Assembly: GCF_002876705.1 (NCBI RefSeq)
Contig: NZ_MDAG01000007.1
Location: 62,001 to 126,000, forward strand
Reading direction: 5' to 3'
Source: Enterovibrio norvegicus_B
Lineage (GTDB): Bacteria; Pseudomonadota; Gammaproteobacteria; Enterobacterales; Vibrionaceae
Length of the DNA: 64,000 bases
Shown here: positions 26,832 to 35,709 of the stretch, in pieces
How positions within the stretch are numbered: the first letter of the stretch is position 1
Layout: each line of letters begins with the position of its first letter
Made by a program: the position numbers and the translations under genes
Notes under the pieces: model-generated
What the model was told of the DNA's origin: nothing
Databases searched by the model: none
Seen by the model: only the letters and a program-made list of their open reading frames with translations

Positions 26832-26866
26832 AACGAAAAAAGCCATCTTTTCAGATGGCTTTTTTG
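26832..26866 (-). terminator. terminator of the SDR gene; copy 2 of the 30-bp direct repeat
   Basis: Same stem as at 21670-21699, with A6 and T6 flanks, so it can work in both directions. It lies about 20 bases past the stop of the SDR gene. Confidence 0.85.
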
Positions 26867-26887
26867 CTTTACTGGCTTCCAAAAACC

Positions 26888-27607
26888 TTACGGCTGTTGG
26901 CGCGTCGCCGTTAGTACGATTTCACGGACACACACATTCTGTGGTTGGCTGTATGCGTAAGTCACGGCATTGGCAATGTCATCTGCCGCGAGGATGCCAC
27001 CCATGTCTTCTTTCCAGCTTTCATAGCCCGCTTTGATTTCGTCACTGGTGGTGTGAGAAAGCAATTCGGTTTCTACTGCGCCAGGGGCAATGGTGATCAC
27101 GCGAACGTTTGCTGCTGCCACTTCTTCACGGACGTTTTCAGAAATAGCGTGTACTGCGAATTTTGTGCCGCAGTAAGCCGCGTGGTTCGGGAAGGTTTTA
27201 CGTCCTGCCACTGAACTGATGTTGATGATGGTGCCGCTGTTGCGCGCAATCATTGGCGCTAGCACCGCTTGCATGCCGTTCATCAAGCCTACTACGTTCA
27301 CGTTAAACATGGTCTGCCATTCCGCCGCGTCTTGGGTTGCCATGTCGCCCAGCAACATCACACCTGCGTTGTTAACGAGCAAATCCGCTTCGCCGTACAT
27401 GGCTTCTGCTGCTGCGATCGCGTCATCAAAAGAGGCTTTATCAGTGACATCCACGTGTTTGCATAAGGTGTTTGGTAGGTTTAAGGCTTCTAAGCGATCA
27501 ACACGGCGCGCAAGCAGTAATAGCGGATGACCTTGTGCTGAGAATTGTTTTGCGATCGCTTCACCAATGCCAGAGCTTGCGCCTGTGATAACAACTAGCT
27601 TTTTCAT
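26888..27607 (-). CDS. short-chain dehydrogenase/reductase (SDR)
   Basis: 239 residues, the normal size of a classical SDR. The NAD(P)-binding motif TGASSGIGEAIA is at about 8-19, with an arginine pair after the second strand (LLARRVDRLEAL) suggesting NADPH. NNAG is at about 84, and the catalytic Ser-Tyr-Lys set is in ISSVAGRKTFPNHAAYCGTKFA. It belongs to the YdfG-like branch acting on hydroxy acids or small ketones; substrate unknown. It is divergent from a LysR gene, its likely regulator. Confidence 0.9.
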   Translation of the reverse strand: MKKLVVITGASSGIGEAIAKQFSAQGHPLLLLARRVDRLEALNLPNTLCKHVDVTDKASFDDAIAAAEAMYGEADLLVNNAGVMLLGDMATQDAAEWQTMFNVNVVGLMNGMQAVLAPMIARNSGTIINISSVAGRKTFPNHAAYCGTKFAVHAISENVREEVAAANVRVITIAPGAVETELLSHTTSDEIKAGYESWKEDMGGILAADDIANAVTYAYSQPQNVCVREIVLTATRQQP

Positions 27608-27732
27608 GTTCTACCTCGATCAGATTATTGGTTTTGTTATTGCGTGTTTATTAAGTGTTTCTTATTGAGGCTGCATTCTAAATAAGTCATGATTGTTGAT
27701 ATATATGTCACAATAAAACTCAGTGTTGCATT

Positions 27733-28650
27733 ATGAGCACCAATAAAGACCCATTGAACGACAACCTTGCTGATATCCGCGCCTTCGTAGCGATAGCCGA
27801 ATCAGGCAGCTTTTCCAAAGCAGCTGAAAAGCTTGGTGCATCGCGTGCGCACATGTCACGTCAGCTTAGTCAGCTTGAAAGCCGCCTCGGTGTGCAGCTC
27901 ATTATTCGTACCACCCGCTCTCAACGTTTAACCACGGCAGGTGACGCCTTGTTTACACGTTGCCAAGCGGCGATGATGCAGATTGATGATGCCATTTCAG
28001 ATGCGATTGATGATTCCGACCAACTGCGCGGTCGCATTGCGGTGAACTGCGTGGGAGGCATATTAGGAGAATCGCTGGTGGGTGATGTGATCCACCGCTT
28101 TTGTTTTGACCACCCTGATATTCATGTTGAACTGGATTTCAGCAGTGAACGGGTTGATCTGATTGAATCCCGTTTTGACCTCGTACTGAGAATGGGCGCG
28201 TTGAATGATTCGCGATTGATTGGTCGCTACTTGGGAGACATTGAAATCGGCACCTACGCAGCACCGCATTATTTGTCGCAGCGCGGTCGTCTTGCACACC
28301 CACGAGATTTGCAGAAACACGATTGTTTGACGGGATCGGTAACACGTTGGCGATACGTGAAAGTGGATGCGCATTCTCAACATGTCGATGTGGACGTGAA
28401 AGGAAATTTACAATGTAAAAACGGCCACGTGTTAATGAGCGCATCGTTGCAAGGAAACGGCATTTGCCGACTCCCAGCGCTCTACTGCGAAAGCCATGTT
28501 CAAGCGGGCAGATTGGAAAACGTATTTACCGATTGGGGGGTGGAGAAGGTGCCCCTGTACTTGCTTTATCACAAAGATCGCCACCAGCCGAAACGACTAA
28601 AAGCCTTGATACAAAGAATGGTTGCCGAGGTGCCACCTCAACTGTCTTAG
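27733..28650 (+). CDS. LysR-family transcriptional regulator
   Basis: 305 residues. Winged helix-turn-helix at about 12-70 (ADIRAFVAIAESGSFSKAAEKLGASRAHMSRQLSQLESRLG), effector domain after 95. Divergent from the SDR gene 125 bases away, the usual layout for a regulator and target. The last codons (VPPQLS-stop) are part of a 21-bp tandem repeat that continues past the stop. Confidence 0.9.
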   Translation: MSTNKDPLNDNLADIRAFVAIAESGSFSKAAEKLGASRAHMSRQLSQLESRLGVQLIIRTTRSQRLTTAGDALFTRCQAAMMQIDDAISDAIDDSDQLRGRIAVNCVGGILGESLVGDVIHRFCFDHPDIHVELDFSSERVDLIESRFDLVLRMGALNDSRLIGRYLGDIEIGTYAAPHYLSQRGRLAHPRDLQKHDCLTGSVTRWRYVKVDAHSQHVDVDVKGNLQCKNGHVLMSASLQGNGICRLPALYCESHVQAGRLENVFTDWGVEKVPLYLLYHKDRHQPKRLKALIQRMVAEVPPQLS

Positions 28651-28690
28651 GTGCCTCTTCAGCTGTCTTAGGTGCGTCTTTGTCTCGTTC
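28628..28690. repeat. 21-bp tandem repeat spanning the LysR stop codon
   Basis: Three units begin AGGTGC at 28628, 28649 and 28670. Units 1 and 2 differ at four positions; unit 3 is more diverged. The first unit ends in the LysR stop, and the second repeats the same seven-codon pattern with its own stop. Confidence 0.7.
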
Positions 28691-28755
28691 AACAGAATTA
28701 TATTTACTGATATATAAAATAAGTAAGTACTTGCTCACTGAATCCTGATAGATAT

Positions 28756-28785
28756 AAAAAAGCCACGCTCGTTGGCGTGGCTTTT
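28756..28785. terminator. bidirectional intrinsic terminator
   Basis: AAAAGCCACGC and GCGTGGCTTTT pair around TCGTTG. It separates the convergent LysR and EamA transporter genes. Confidence 0.85.
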
Positions 28786-28838
28786 GCGCTTTTTTTACTC
28801 GTTTCTCGCTTCAGGCTTTTGCCATCAGCGATGACGTT

Positions 28839-29918
28839 TTACACCGTTCCCGAGGCTTTCTTTTGAGGGCAGATGTGTTCGTAACTCGGCGACGTCTCTC
28901 GTGCTTCCTCGCCATTCGGCGAAGTGTCGTCATCAGGCAGCACAATGCTATCTGCCATCGCAGACTTTTCAGCCAGTGCGATATCATCATCTTCTGTGCG
29001 CATGTCTTCGGTGAGGCTCGCAAAGGTTGTCTCAGTCGCCAGCGCTTCTTCTCTCGCTGCACGTTTTGTTTTGCGCTTCTCAAGACCTGCAAGCCAGATA
29101 AGCGGTACAACGATCAACGAGGTTCCAACAATCATCAGCATGTCTGGCACTTCACCAAACATCACCAAGCCAACACCAACCGCACACACCAAGCCGCTGT
29201 ATTCGGCGCTCGCAATTTTGCTGCTTTCTGCTGCACGATAAGCAATCACACACGTGGCGGCGTACACCAGAATAAATGCGGTTGACCCAGAAGCACGTAG
29301 GAACAAATCCATGCTAAACGGCACACCTTCGTACAACGCCAATCCTAACGCGACAGGAATACCAATGAGGTTATGCAGTAATAACGTTTGCGGTACCGTC
29401 TGCTCACGCGGAATTTTCGGGATCAACAAGTTGTTCACCGCGAGCGTCACCGCCACGATCATCGCTGAAATAGCCGCCCAGCTGAGATCTGTCGGGCGCA
29501 CCAAAAGCAACACACCGACGAAACCCACCACCGCCGCAATAATGGATGCCGTTGACAGTTTCTCACGCAAGAAAATCGCCGCCAGCGGAAGCATGATCAA
29601 GGGAGCAGCATAGAAGATCGCATTCGCCGTTGCCAATGGCATGGTCGTTAACGCAATGACGGAGAAAAACACACCCACCAACCATACGTGTGCACGCAAC
29701 ATGTGCCATTTAAGCCCAAGCGTCAGGTTTTTCTTCGGTGCCGTTAAACAGAAAGGAAGCAAAATGAGAACGGCTGACACCTGGCGAAACAGTGCAAATT
29801 GAAAGATAGCGCCATCAGCACCGCCCTCCATGGTTTTTACCAGCGCGTCAGAAAACGTCGCGGCAAGGTTGCCAATCACCAATAAGGTCATGGCCATCCC
29901 AACTGAAATATTACGCAT
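28839..29918 (-). CDS. EamA/DMT-family transporter
   Basis: 359 residues. About ten hydrophobic segments in residues 5-285 form two EamA repeats (first: TLLVIGNLAATFSDALVK to VLLLVRPTDLSW; second: from AAISAMIVAVTLAVNNLL to IVVPLIWLAGL). It is an inner-membrane drug/metabolite transporter of unknown substrate. An unusual hydrophilic cytoplasmic tail of about 70 residues follows, rich in Glu, Asp, Ala and Thr (KRKTKRAAREEALATETT...), longer than the family norm. Start supported by AGGAG. It lies divergent from the LysR gene at 30112, about 190 bases away. Confidence 0.88.
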   Translation of the reverse strand: MRNISVGMAMTLLVIGNLAATFSDALVKTMEGGADGAIFQFALFRQVSAVLILLPFCLTAPKKNLTLGLKWHMLRAHVWLVGVFFSVIALTTMPLATANAIFYAAPLIMLPLAAIFLREKLSTASIIAAVVGFVGVLLLVRPTDLSWAAISAMIVAVTLAVNNLLIPKIPREQTVPQTLLLHNLIGIPVALGLALYEGVPFSMDLFLRASGSTAFILVYAATCVIAYRAAESSKIASAEYSGLVCAVGVGLVMFGEVPDMLMIVGTSLIVVPLIWLAGLEKRKTKRAAREEALATETTFASLTEDMRTEDDDIALAEKSAMADSIVLPDDDTSPNGEEARETSPSYEHICPQKKASGTV

Positions 29919-30111
29919 GATAAAGGCTCCTGTTCATGTCGTATTTCCTCTCTCACGATGCTGCGGCAATCAAAACTCAGGGAGTTCTGACATACAACCT
30001 CATGAGAATAAGGGCCAAAAGATCTAATCTAGATCACAGAACAGGCATAGTAGCGTGAGCTTATCATGACGTATAATGATGAATATTCGTTATTCATGAG
30101 TTATTTCGATA

Positions 30112-31017
30112 ATGAAATTTCCCCCTCTTCGCGCTGTGCAATATTTCGATGTCGTTGCTCGATTGAATAGTTTTTCAAAAGCAGCAGAAACACTGAACGT
30201 GACGCAAAGTGCAGTGAGCCACCAAATTCGGCTACTTGAAGACTTTTTAGGGGAATCCCTGTTTGAGCGACAAGGGCGCAATTTACAACTGACGCCTGTA
30301 GGACAGCGCTATTACGATGACGTAAGCGACCCACTTCAAGCCATTGGCCGAGCCAGTCATCAAGTACGTGAAGGGGAATCCGGCCAGTTACGTCTCGCGG
30401 TATTTAGCTCGTTGGCCGTGAAGTGGCTAATGCCACAATTGGCAGATTTTCGTCAAAAACACCCTGAAATCGACCTTTCCCTTGAAATGTTCGCTGACCA
30501 CCCAAACCTGTCAGACAAGCTTGCAGATTGCTTCATCATCGATTTCGAACCGGGCAAGAACTATCAATACGATTTGCTCTATCACGAATATCTTTATCCC
30601 GTATGCAGCCGTAAAATTTGGCAACAAATCAAAGATAAACCGCTGCCAGAAGCCATGTGGGACTATCCCCTGCTGTCAGTGACCTCATTGATGGAGAACG
30701 ATTGGGGGCAATGGTGCAAACTGGGCGGTTTCCCGCTGCCAAACACTGTCAAAATTCATGCCTTTAGCCACATGCTACTCGCCACAGAAGCGGCACGCTA
30801 TGAGCAAGGGATCACCTTGTTGAACTATTACTTCATGAATGAAATCGACCGCGAACAGTTAGTGCGTATTCCTATGCACGAAATGCCCACGGGCGACAGT
30901 CTCTACTTTGTGTACAAAAAGCACCGCGCACGTCAGCCAGATATCGTGAAGCTAGGTCGATGGTTGCAGCAAATTTCGGCACAAGGTGAATCTCAGCCGT
31001 CATCACATGACAAGTAA
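30112..31017 (+). CDS. LysR-family regulator, GcvA-like
   Basis: 301 residues. The N-terminus PPLRAVQYFDVVARLNSFSKAAETLNVTQSAVSHQIRLLEDFLGESLFER is the GcvA-type helix-turn-helix. The effector domain is slightly divergent (FSSLAVKWLMPQLADFRQKHPEIDL). It is divergent from the EamA transporter and may control it. No ligand can be named. Confidence 0.88.
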   Translation: MKFPPLRAVQYFDVVARLNSFSKAAETLNVTQSAVSHQIRLLEDFLGESLFERQGRNLQLTPVGQRYYDDVSDPLQAIGRASHQVREGESGQLRLAVFSSLAVKWLMPQLADFRQKHPEIDLSLEMFADHPNLSDKLADCFIIDFEPGKNYQYDLLYHEYLYPVCSRKIWQQIKDKPLPEAMWDYPLLSVTSLMENDWGQWCKLGGFPLPNTVKIHAFSHMLLATEAARYEQGITLLNYYFMNEIDREQLVRIPMHEMPTGDSLYFVYKKHRARQPDIVKLGRWLQQISAQGESQPSSHDK

Positions 31018-31244
31018 TACGCGCAACTTAAAAGCCGTATTTTGAGCGTTTAACCCACCATCCTTGTCTCATCGCGAGACATCGCGCTTTCATTCTCTTT
31101 TGAAAGACGACGTGAGATACGTCATTTGTAGACACACTCCCCCGCTAAACAGGCATTTACGTCAATTCTGACTAAACTTATTTGTGAACCATTTTTCTTA
31201 CATGTGAGTATTTCTATCCACTAACCGACAGGGCGATACGACTG

Positions 31245-31859
31245 ATGATGCCAGTACCGTCAACATTAACGAATTTCGCTCTTCCTGCCATGCAGAAAAT
31301 CGCACGTTTACTGGTTGGTGCGCTCCTGTGTTTTTTCTCGATGTTTCCCTCGGCGACATTCGCCGACACCCACAAATCAGAATACGGGTATTCCGATTTG
31401 TACGGCGAGCTCACGCCCTCCCAAGTTTATGAATTAGTGAAAAACATCGATGCGCTGGTCATGCGTTATGCGCAGAAACACCGCCCTCAAATAGTTAGCG
31501 CGTTACCGACCGACCCCATTCGAGTGTCCAACTACACACCCGAGCAGGTCTTCGTCGCATTGCTTGCACTGAGCGACAACATCGACAGGTTTCTGCAAGC
31601 CAATCATCTCCCTCTGATCAAACGCATCGAACGAGAACAAAACAACGCCATTCCGGCAGAAGTCTATTTGCAAGCAGGCTTATGTTTAGATTCGCTGATT
31701 ATGGCAATGTCGCGGATAGAAAACGGCAAATCGTTTGGCGATTTTTACGCATTAAAAGAAAGCGACAAAACAAAAGCACCCTCTGACGTGTATGCCCTTG
31801 TTGATCTTGTTCATCGAAAATTGTTCGTGTTGCTCGACGCCGGTTCACAGCAGCAGTAA
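31245..31859 (+). CDS. exported protein of unknown function, chemoreceptor operon
   Basis: 204 residues with a Sec signal peptide (ARLLVGALLCFFSMFPSATFA, cleavage before DTHKS). The mature part of about 165 residues is predicted helical (LTPSQVYELVKNIDALVMRYA, EQVFVALLALSDNIDRFLQA, PAEVYLQAGLCLDSLIMAMSRIE) with no membrane segment, so it should be a periplasmic helical bundle. The start at tandem ATGs 31245/31248 has AGGGCG upstream; a later start at 31290 is possible but lacks a ribosome site. It ends 29 bases before the large chemoreceptor and should be co-transcribed, which suggests a periplasmic partner that presents a signal to that receptor. No known family was recognised. Confidence 0.7.
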   Translation: MMPVPSTLTNFALPAMQKIARLLVGALLCFFSMFPSATFADTHKSEYGYSDLYGELTPSQVYELVKNIDALVMRYAQKHRPQIVSALPTDPIRVSNYTPEQVFVALLALSDNIDRFLQANHLPLIKRIEREQNNAIPAEVYLQAGLCLDSLIMAMSRIENGKSFGDFYALKESDKTKAPSDVYALVDLVHRKLFVLLDAGSQQQ

Positions 31860-31888
31860 CCCCTTTACGGAAAAGGTAAGAAACAGTG

Positions 31889-34786
31889 ATGAGACTGCCT
31901 ATTTTACATCTAACCATTGGTAAGCGCCTGGTATTGGGGTTTGGCTTGGTCCTCGCCATCATGGGGTCTGCCATCATCTTCTCTAACAGCCGATTGGCCG
32001 AGTTGCAGCGTGTTGAAGACAATCTGGTGAATGACACCTTCCCCACAAGCCTTGCTGGCAGTGCCTTGATGGGAGAAATCAACAAGTCACTTGCCGTGCT
32101 GCGAGGCTATCTTGTGTTGGGGGATGTCAGCTTAATTGCCGAAAGACAAAACGTGTGGAAGAACATTGACGCCCAAGTTGCCATTTTGAAAGCCAACGAG
32201 CTTTCACAAATTGAAGCGGGCTATCAAGACGTACTGTTTGAACTTTCAAAGACACTTCAGCAACTTCGCGTGGCACAAGATGAAGCGGAAAACATTGCAC
32301 ATTCTGTGGATGAGCAACCCGCCACCAAGATTTTCGAGAATGAAACCCTACCTGAAATCACTCGCCTGCTGGCGACACTCAGACAACTTACCACCATAGA
32401 ACAGACATTGCCTGCCACACCAGAGCGCAAGAAAATGCTGGGGCATTTTGCAGAAACCAGTGCGTCATTCTCCCTCGCCCTCTCCTCGGTTCGCTCTTAC
32501 CTGCTCAGCGGCGACCCGTTATTTAAAGCAGGCTACTTGCAACATTGGACAACCAATAGCACGAGTTTTTACACCATTGAAGATAACCAACATTTGCTGA
32601 CGTCCGAACAGTTAATGCTCTTCAATCAATATGCACGTCAACGTGCTCGCTTTTCTCCCTTGGTCGAACGTATGTTTGACATCCGTGATTCCGAACGCTG
32701 GAACATGTCGCAGTACCTGGTGGGGAGCAAAGCCTCGCCAATTGCTGACCGTTCACGGGAACTGGTACAGCAAATGATCGACATTCAAAACGTGGCGCTA
32801 CAACAAAACGTCAACCAGTTAAAAGCATGGAACGCCTCTGTCGTCATGGTGCTTAGGCTGTCAGGTATCATTGGGCTGTTGATTGGCGCCGTGATCGCCT
32901 TTGTGATCACACGATCGGTTGCGAGGCCATTACTCGGCACAACACGCCGACTTGAAGACATCGCCAAGTCTGGCGACTATTCAGTGCGCTTGAGAGTGCG
33001 TGGCAATGACGAAATAAGCCAATCAGCCGCGGCATTCAATTCCTTAATGGATTCGACACAACGCGCGCTGAGCGAGATGAACAACGTGATGAAGCGCCTA
33101 TCCGAGGGCGATTTGAGCGTCAGAGTCAAAGGGGACTATCGTGGCGATCTGCTCGCCATCAAAGCACTGACAAACACCTCGCTCGACAACATTGAACAAG
33201 CAGAAGCCGCCAAGCTCGCCTTCGAAGAGGAAGCAAAAAAAGTCGCCGAAGAAAATGCGCAAGTACGCCAGGCGCTAGACAGCGCATCAAACAACATCAT
33301 GTTGGCCAATGTCGACAACATTATTATTTATCTCAATGAAGCGGCGTATCAAATGCTGCGTGATAACGAGCGGGATTTCTCCAAGGAAATACACAACTTC
33401 GATTTGAAAAACGTCGTCGGACAGTCCATCGACATGTTCCACAAAAAACCAGCGCACCAACAATTTATTCTTGCTCATCTCGATGAATCTCATCGCAGTG
33501 AATTCACGGTGGGCGATAAAGTGATGGCCGTAAACGCTGTACCGATTTTCGATACAGACAAGCACCGTATCGGCACAGTGATTGAGTGGAAAGATCGCAC
33601 CGCCGAAGTCGCTATCGAACGGGAAATTGACGCCGTTATCGTGGCAGCATCACGCGGGGATTTTAATCAGAAGCTGACCATGGAAGGCAAACAAGGCTTC
33701 TTCTATAACTTGGCTGAAGGGCTAAACACACTCACTCGCAACGTTGAAGCATCATTGGAAGACATGCAAACAATACTCGCCGCAGTGGCACAAGGTGATC
33801 TCACTGAACGCATGGAGAAAAAGTACGGTGGCAGCTTTGCCGCACTGAAAAAAGACACCAACCTGACCATTGATAAGCTGACCGAAGTGATCAGCAAAAT
33901 CCGTGAAACCGCAGGCACCATATCAGCGTCATCACGAGAGATCGTAACGGGCAATCAAGATCTCAGCGCCCGTACCGAAGAGCAAGCAACGTCATTGCAA
34001 GCCACGGCCACCAGCATGGAAGAGATGACAGGCACGGTGAAGCAAAGCGCCGAGAACGCCCTCGCAACAAAAATGGTGAGCATGAAAGCACGCGAAAAAG
34101 CCCGCGAAGGCGGCCATGCGATTTCACGTACCATCACCGCGATGGAAGAAATCAGTGCGGCCAGCGATGAAATTGGCGAGATCATCGGCGTGATTGACGA
34201 AATAGCCTTCCAAACCAATTTGCTCGCGTTAAACGCCGCCGTGGAAGCCGCTCGTGCGGGTGAACAAGGCCGAGGGTTTGCTGTGGTAGCAGGCGAGGTA
34301 AGAAACCTTGCACAGCGCTCAGCAAGTGCGGCAAAAGAAATCAAAGAACTGATTCAAGCCAGCAACAAGAAGGTATGTATCGGCTCTGATTTGGTGAGTG
34401 AATCAGGCAAAACCCTCACTGAAATCGTTTCTATGGTGGAAGAAGTCGGCAGCAAGATGGAAGACATCAGCGATGCTGCGCAGGAGCAAAGTATCGGCAT
34501 AGAACAAGTAAATTTGGCCATCACACGCATGGATAACGTGACTCAACAAAACGCCACCTTGGTGCAGCAAGCCACCACAGCCAGCGAGAACATGTGGATC
34601 CTGTCCCAAGACATGACCGAAATGATGGCCTTCTTCGACCTGCTTGAGGATAACCACCGACACATGGAAGGTCAGTACTCGGAAAACGACATTGAGGAAA
34701 ATGGCTTCTTTGATGACGAAGACGCAAAACAAGGTTCTGCCATTGATGACGACGATGATGAATTTGAATGGGAAGAGCGAAGCTAG
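31889..34786 (+). CDS. transmembrane methyl-accepting chemotaxis protein with PAS domain
   Basis: 965 residues from the ATG at 31889 (AAAGGTAAG upstream). A first membrane segment at about 12-32 and a second at about 318-345 (LSGIIGLLIGAVIAFVIT) bracket a large periplasmic helical sensor of about 285 residues. Then come a HAMP domain, a second HAMP-like segment (MKRLSEGDLSVRVKGDYRGD), a PAS-like domain at about 460-570 (LDSASNNIMLANVDNIIIYLNEAA), another HAMP-like pair (QGDLTERMEKKYGGSF), and a 36-heptad-type signalling domain with the hairpin tip IDEIAFQTNLLALNAAVEAARAGEQGRGFAVVAGEVR. The C-terminus is very acidic (DDDDDEFEWEERS) with no CheR-binding pentapeptide. The stop codon lies in the heptamer repeat before the gap. 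Confidence 0.9.
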   Translation: MRLPILHLTIGKRLVLGFGLVLAIMGSAIIFSNSRLAELQRVEDNLVNDTFPTSLAGSALMGEINKSLAVLRGYLVLGDVSLIAERQNVWKNIDAQVAILKANELSQIEAGYQDVLFELSKTLQQLRVAQDEAENIAHSVDEQPATKIFENETLPEITRLLATLRQLTTIEQTLPATPERKKMLGHFAETSASFSLALSSVRSYLLSGDPLFKAGYLQHWTTNSTSFYTIEDNQHLLTSEQLMLFNQYARQRARFSPLVERMFDIRDSERWNMSQYLVGSKASPIADRSRELVQQMIDIQNVALQQNVNQLKAWNASVVMVLRLSGIIGLLIGAVIAFVITRSVARPLLGTTRRLEDIAKSGDYSVRLRVRGNDEISQSAAAFNSLMDSTQRALSEMNNVMKRLSEGDLSVRVKGDYRGDLLAIKALTNTSLDNIEQAEAAKLAFEEEAKKVAEENAQVRQALDSASNNIMLANVDNIIIYLNEAAYQMLRDNERDFSKEIHNFDLKNVVGQSIDMFHKKPAHQQFILAHLDESHRSEFTVGDKVMAVNAVPIFDTDKHRIGTVIEWKDRTAEVAIEREIDAVIVAASRGDFNQKLTMEGKQGFFYNLAEGLNTLTRNVEASLEDMQTILAAVAQGDLTERMEKKYGGSFAALKKDTNLTIDKLTEVISKIRETAGTISASSREIVTGNQDLSARTEEQATSLQATATSMEEMTGTVKQSAENALATKMVSMKAREKAREGGHAISRTITAMEEISAASDEIGEIIGVIDEIAFQTNLLALNAAVEAARAGEQGRGFAVVAGEVRNLAQRSASAAKEIKELIQASNKKVCIGSDLVSESGKTLTEIVSMVEEVGSKMEDISDAAQEQSIGIEQVNLAITRMDNVTQQNATLVQQATTASENMWILSQDMTEMMAFFDLLEDNHRHMEGQYSENDIEENGFFDDEDAKQGSAIDDDDDEFEWEERS

Positions 34787-35591
34787 AAGCTAGAAGCNNN
34801 NNNNNNNNNNNNNNNNNNNNNNNNNNNNNNNNNNNNNNNNNNNNNNNNNNNNNNNNNNNNNNNNNNNNNNNNNNNNNNNNNNNNNNNNNNNNNNNNNNNN
34901 NNNNNNNNNNNNNNNNNNNNNNNNNNNNNNNNNNNNNNNNNNNNNNNNNNNNNNNNNNNNNNNNNNNNNNNNNNNNNNNNNNNNNNNNNNNNNNNNNNNN
35001 NNNNNNNNNNNNNNNNNNNNNNNNNNNNNNNNNNNNNNNNNNNNNNNNNNNNNNNNNNNNNNNNNNNNNNNNNNNNNNNNNNNNNNNNNNNNNNNNNNNN
35101 NNNNNNNNNNNNNNNNNNNNNNNNNNNNNNNNNNNNNNNNNNNNNNNNNNNNNNNNNNNNNNNNNNNNNNNNNNNNNNNNNNNNNNNNNNNNNNNNNNNN
35201 NNNNNNNNNNNNNNNNNNNNNNNNNNNNNNNNNNNNNNNNNNNNNNNNNNNNNNNNNNNNNNNNNNNNNNNNNNNNNNNNNNNNNNNNNNNNNNNNNNNN
35301 NNNNNNNNNNNNNNNNNNNNNNNNNNNNNNNNNNNNNNNNNNNNNNNNNNNNNNNNNNNNNNNNNNNNNNNNNNNNNNNNNNNNNNNNNNNNNNNNNNNN
35401 NNNNNNNNNNNNNNNNNNNNNNNNNNNNNNNNNNNNNNNNNNNNNNNNNNNNNNNNNNNNNNNNNNNNNNNNNNNNNNNNNNNNNNNNNNNNNNNNNNNN
35501 NNNNNNNNNNNNNNNNNNNNNNNNNNNNNNNNNNNNNNNNNNNNNNNNNNNNNNNNNNNNNNNNNNNNNNNAGAAGCTAGAAGCTAGAAGC
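34779..35591. repeat. AGAAGCT heptamer tandem repeat interrupted by an assembly gap
   Basis: Bases 34779-34797 and 35572-35591 are in-register copies of the 7-mer AGAAGCT; the 774 N between them (34798-35571) are unsequenced. Both edges of the gap are the same repeat, so the gap probably exists because a long array of this heptamer could not be assembled. The chemoreceptor stop TAG is formed by the first unit. True length and any content within the gap are unknown. Confidence 0.8.
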
Positions 35592-35620
35592 ATGGTGTCA
35601 GAATGACATAACAAACAAAG

Positions 35621-35650
35621 AAAAATCCGGGAGCATATCCCGGATTTTTT
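35621..35650. terminator. bidirectional intrinsic terminator
   Basis: AAAAATCCGGGA pairs with TCCCGGATTTTT around a short loop. It can end the plus-strand chemoreceptor transcript after the repeat and the minus-strand receptor gene at 35710. Confidence 0.85.
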
Positions 35651-35709
35651 GGTTTCGCTGTTTGTATATCAAGAACTCAAAGCCGCAGCTTATGACCCTG
35701 TAACTGGTG

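Noticed and set aside
34779..35591. CRISPR array as cause of the gap
   Set aside because: The visible repeat is a 7-mer without spacers, and no cas genes are in the window.
34768..35614. Frames crossing the run of N on both strands
   Set aside because: They consist of unknown residues; the open frame is an artefact of the gap.
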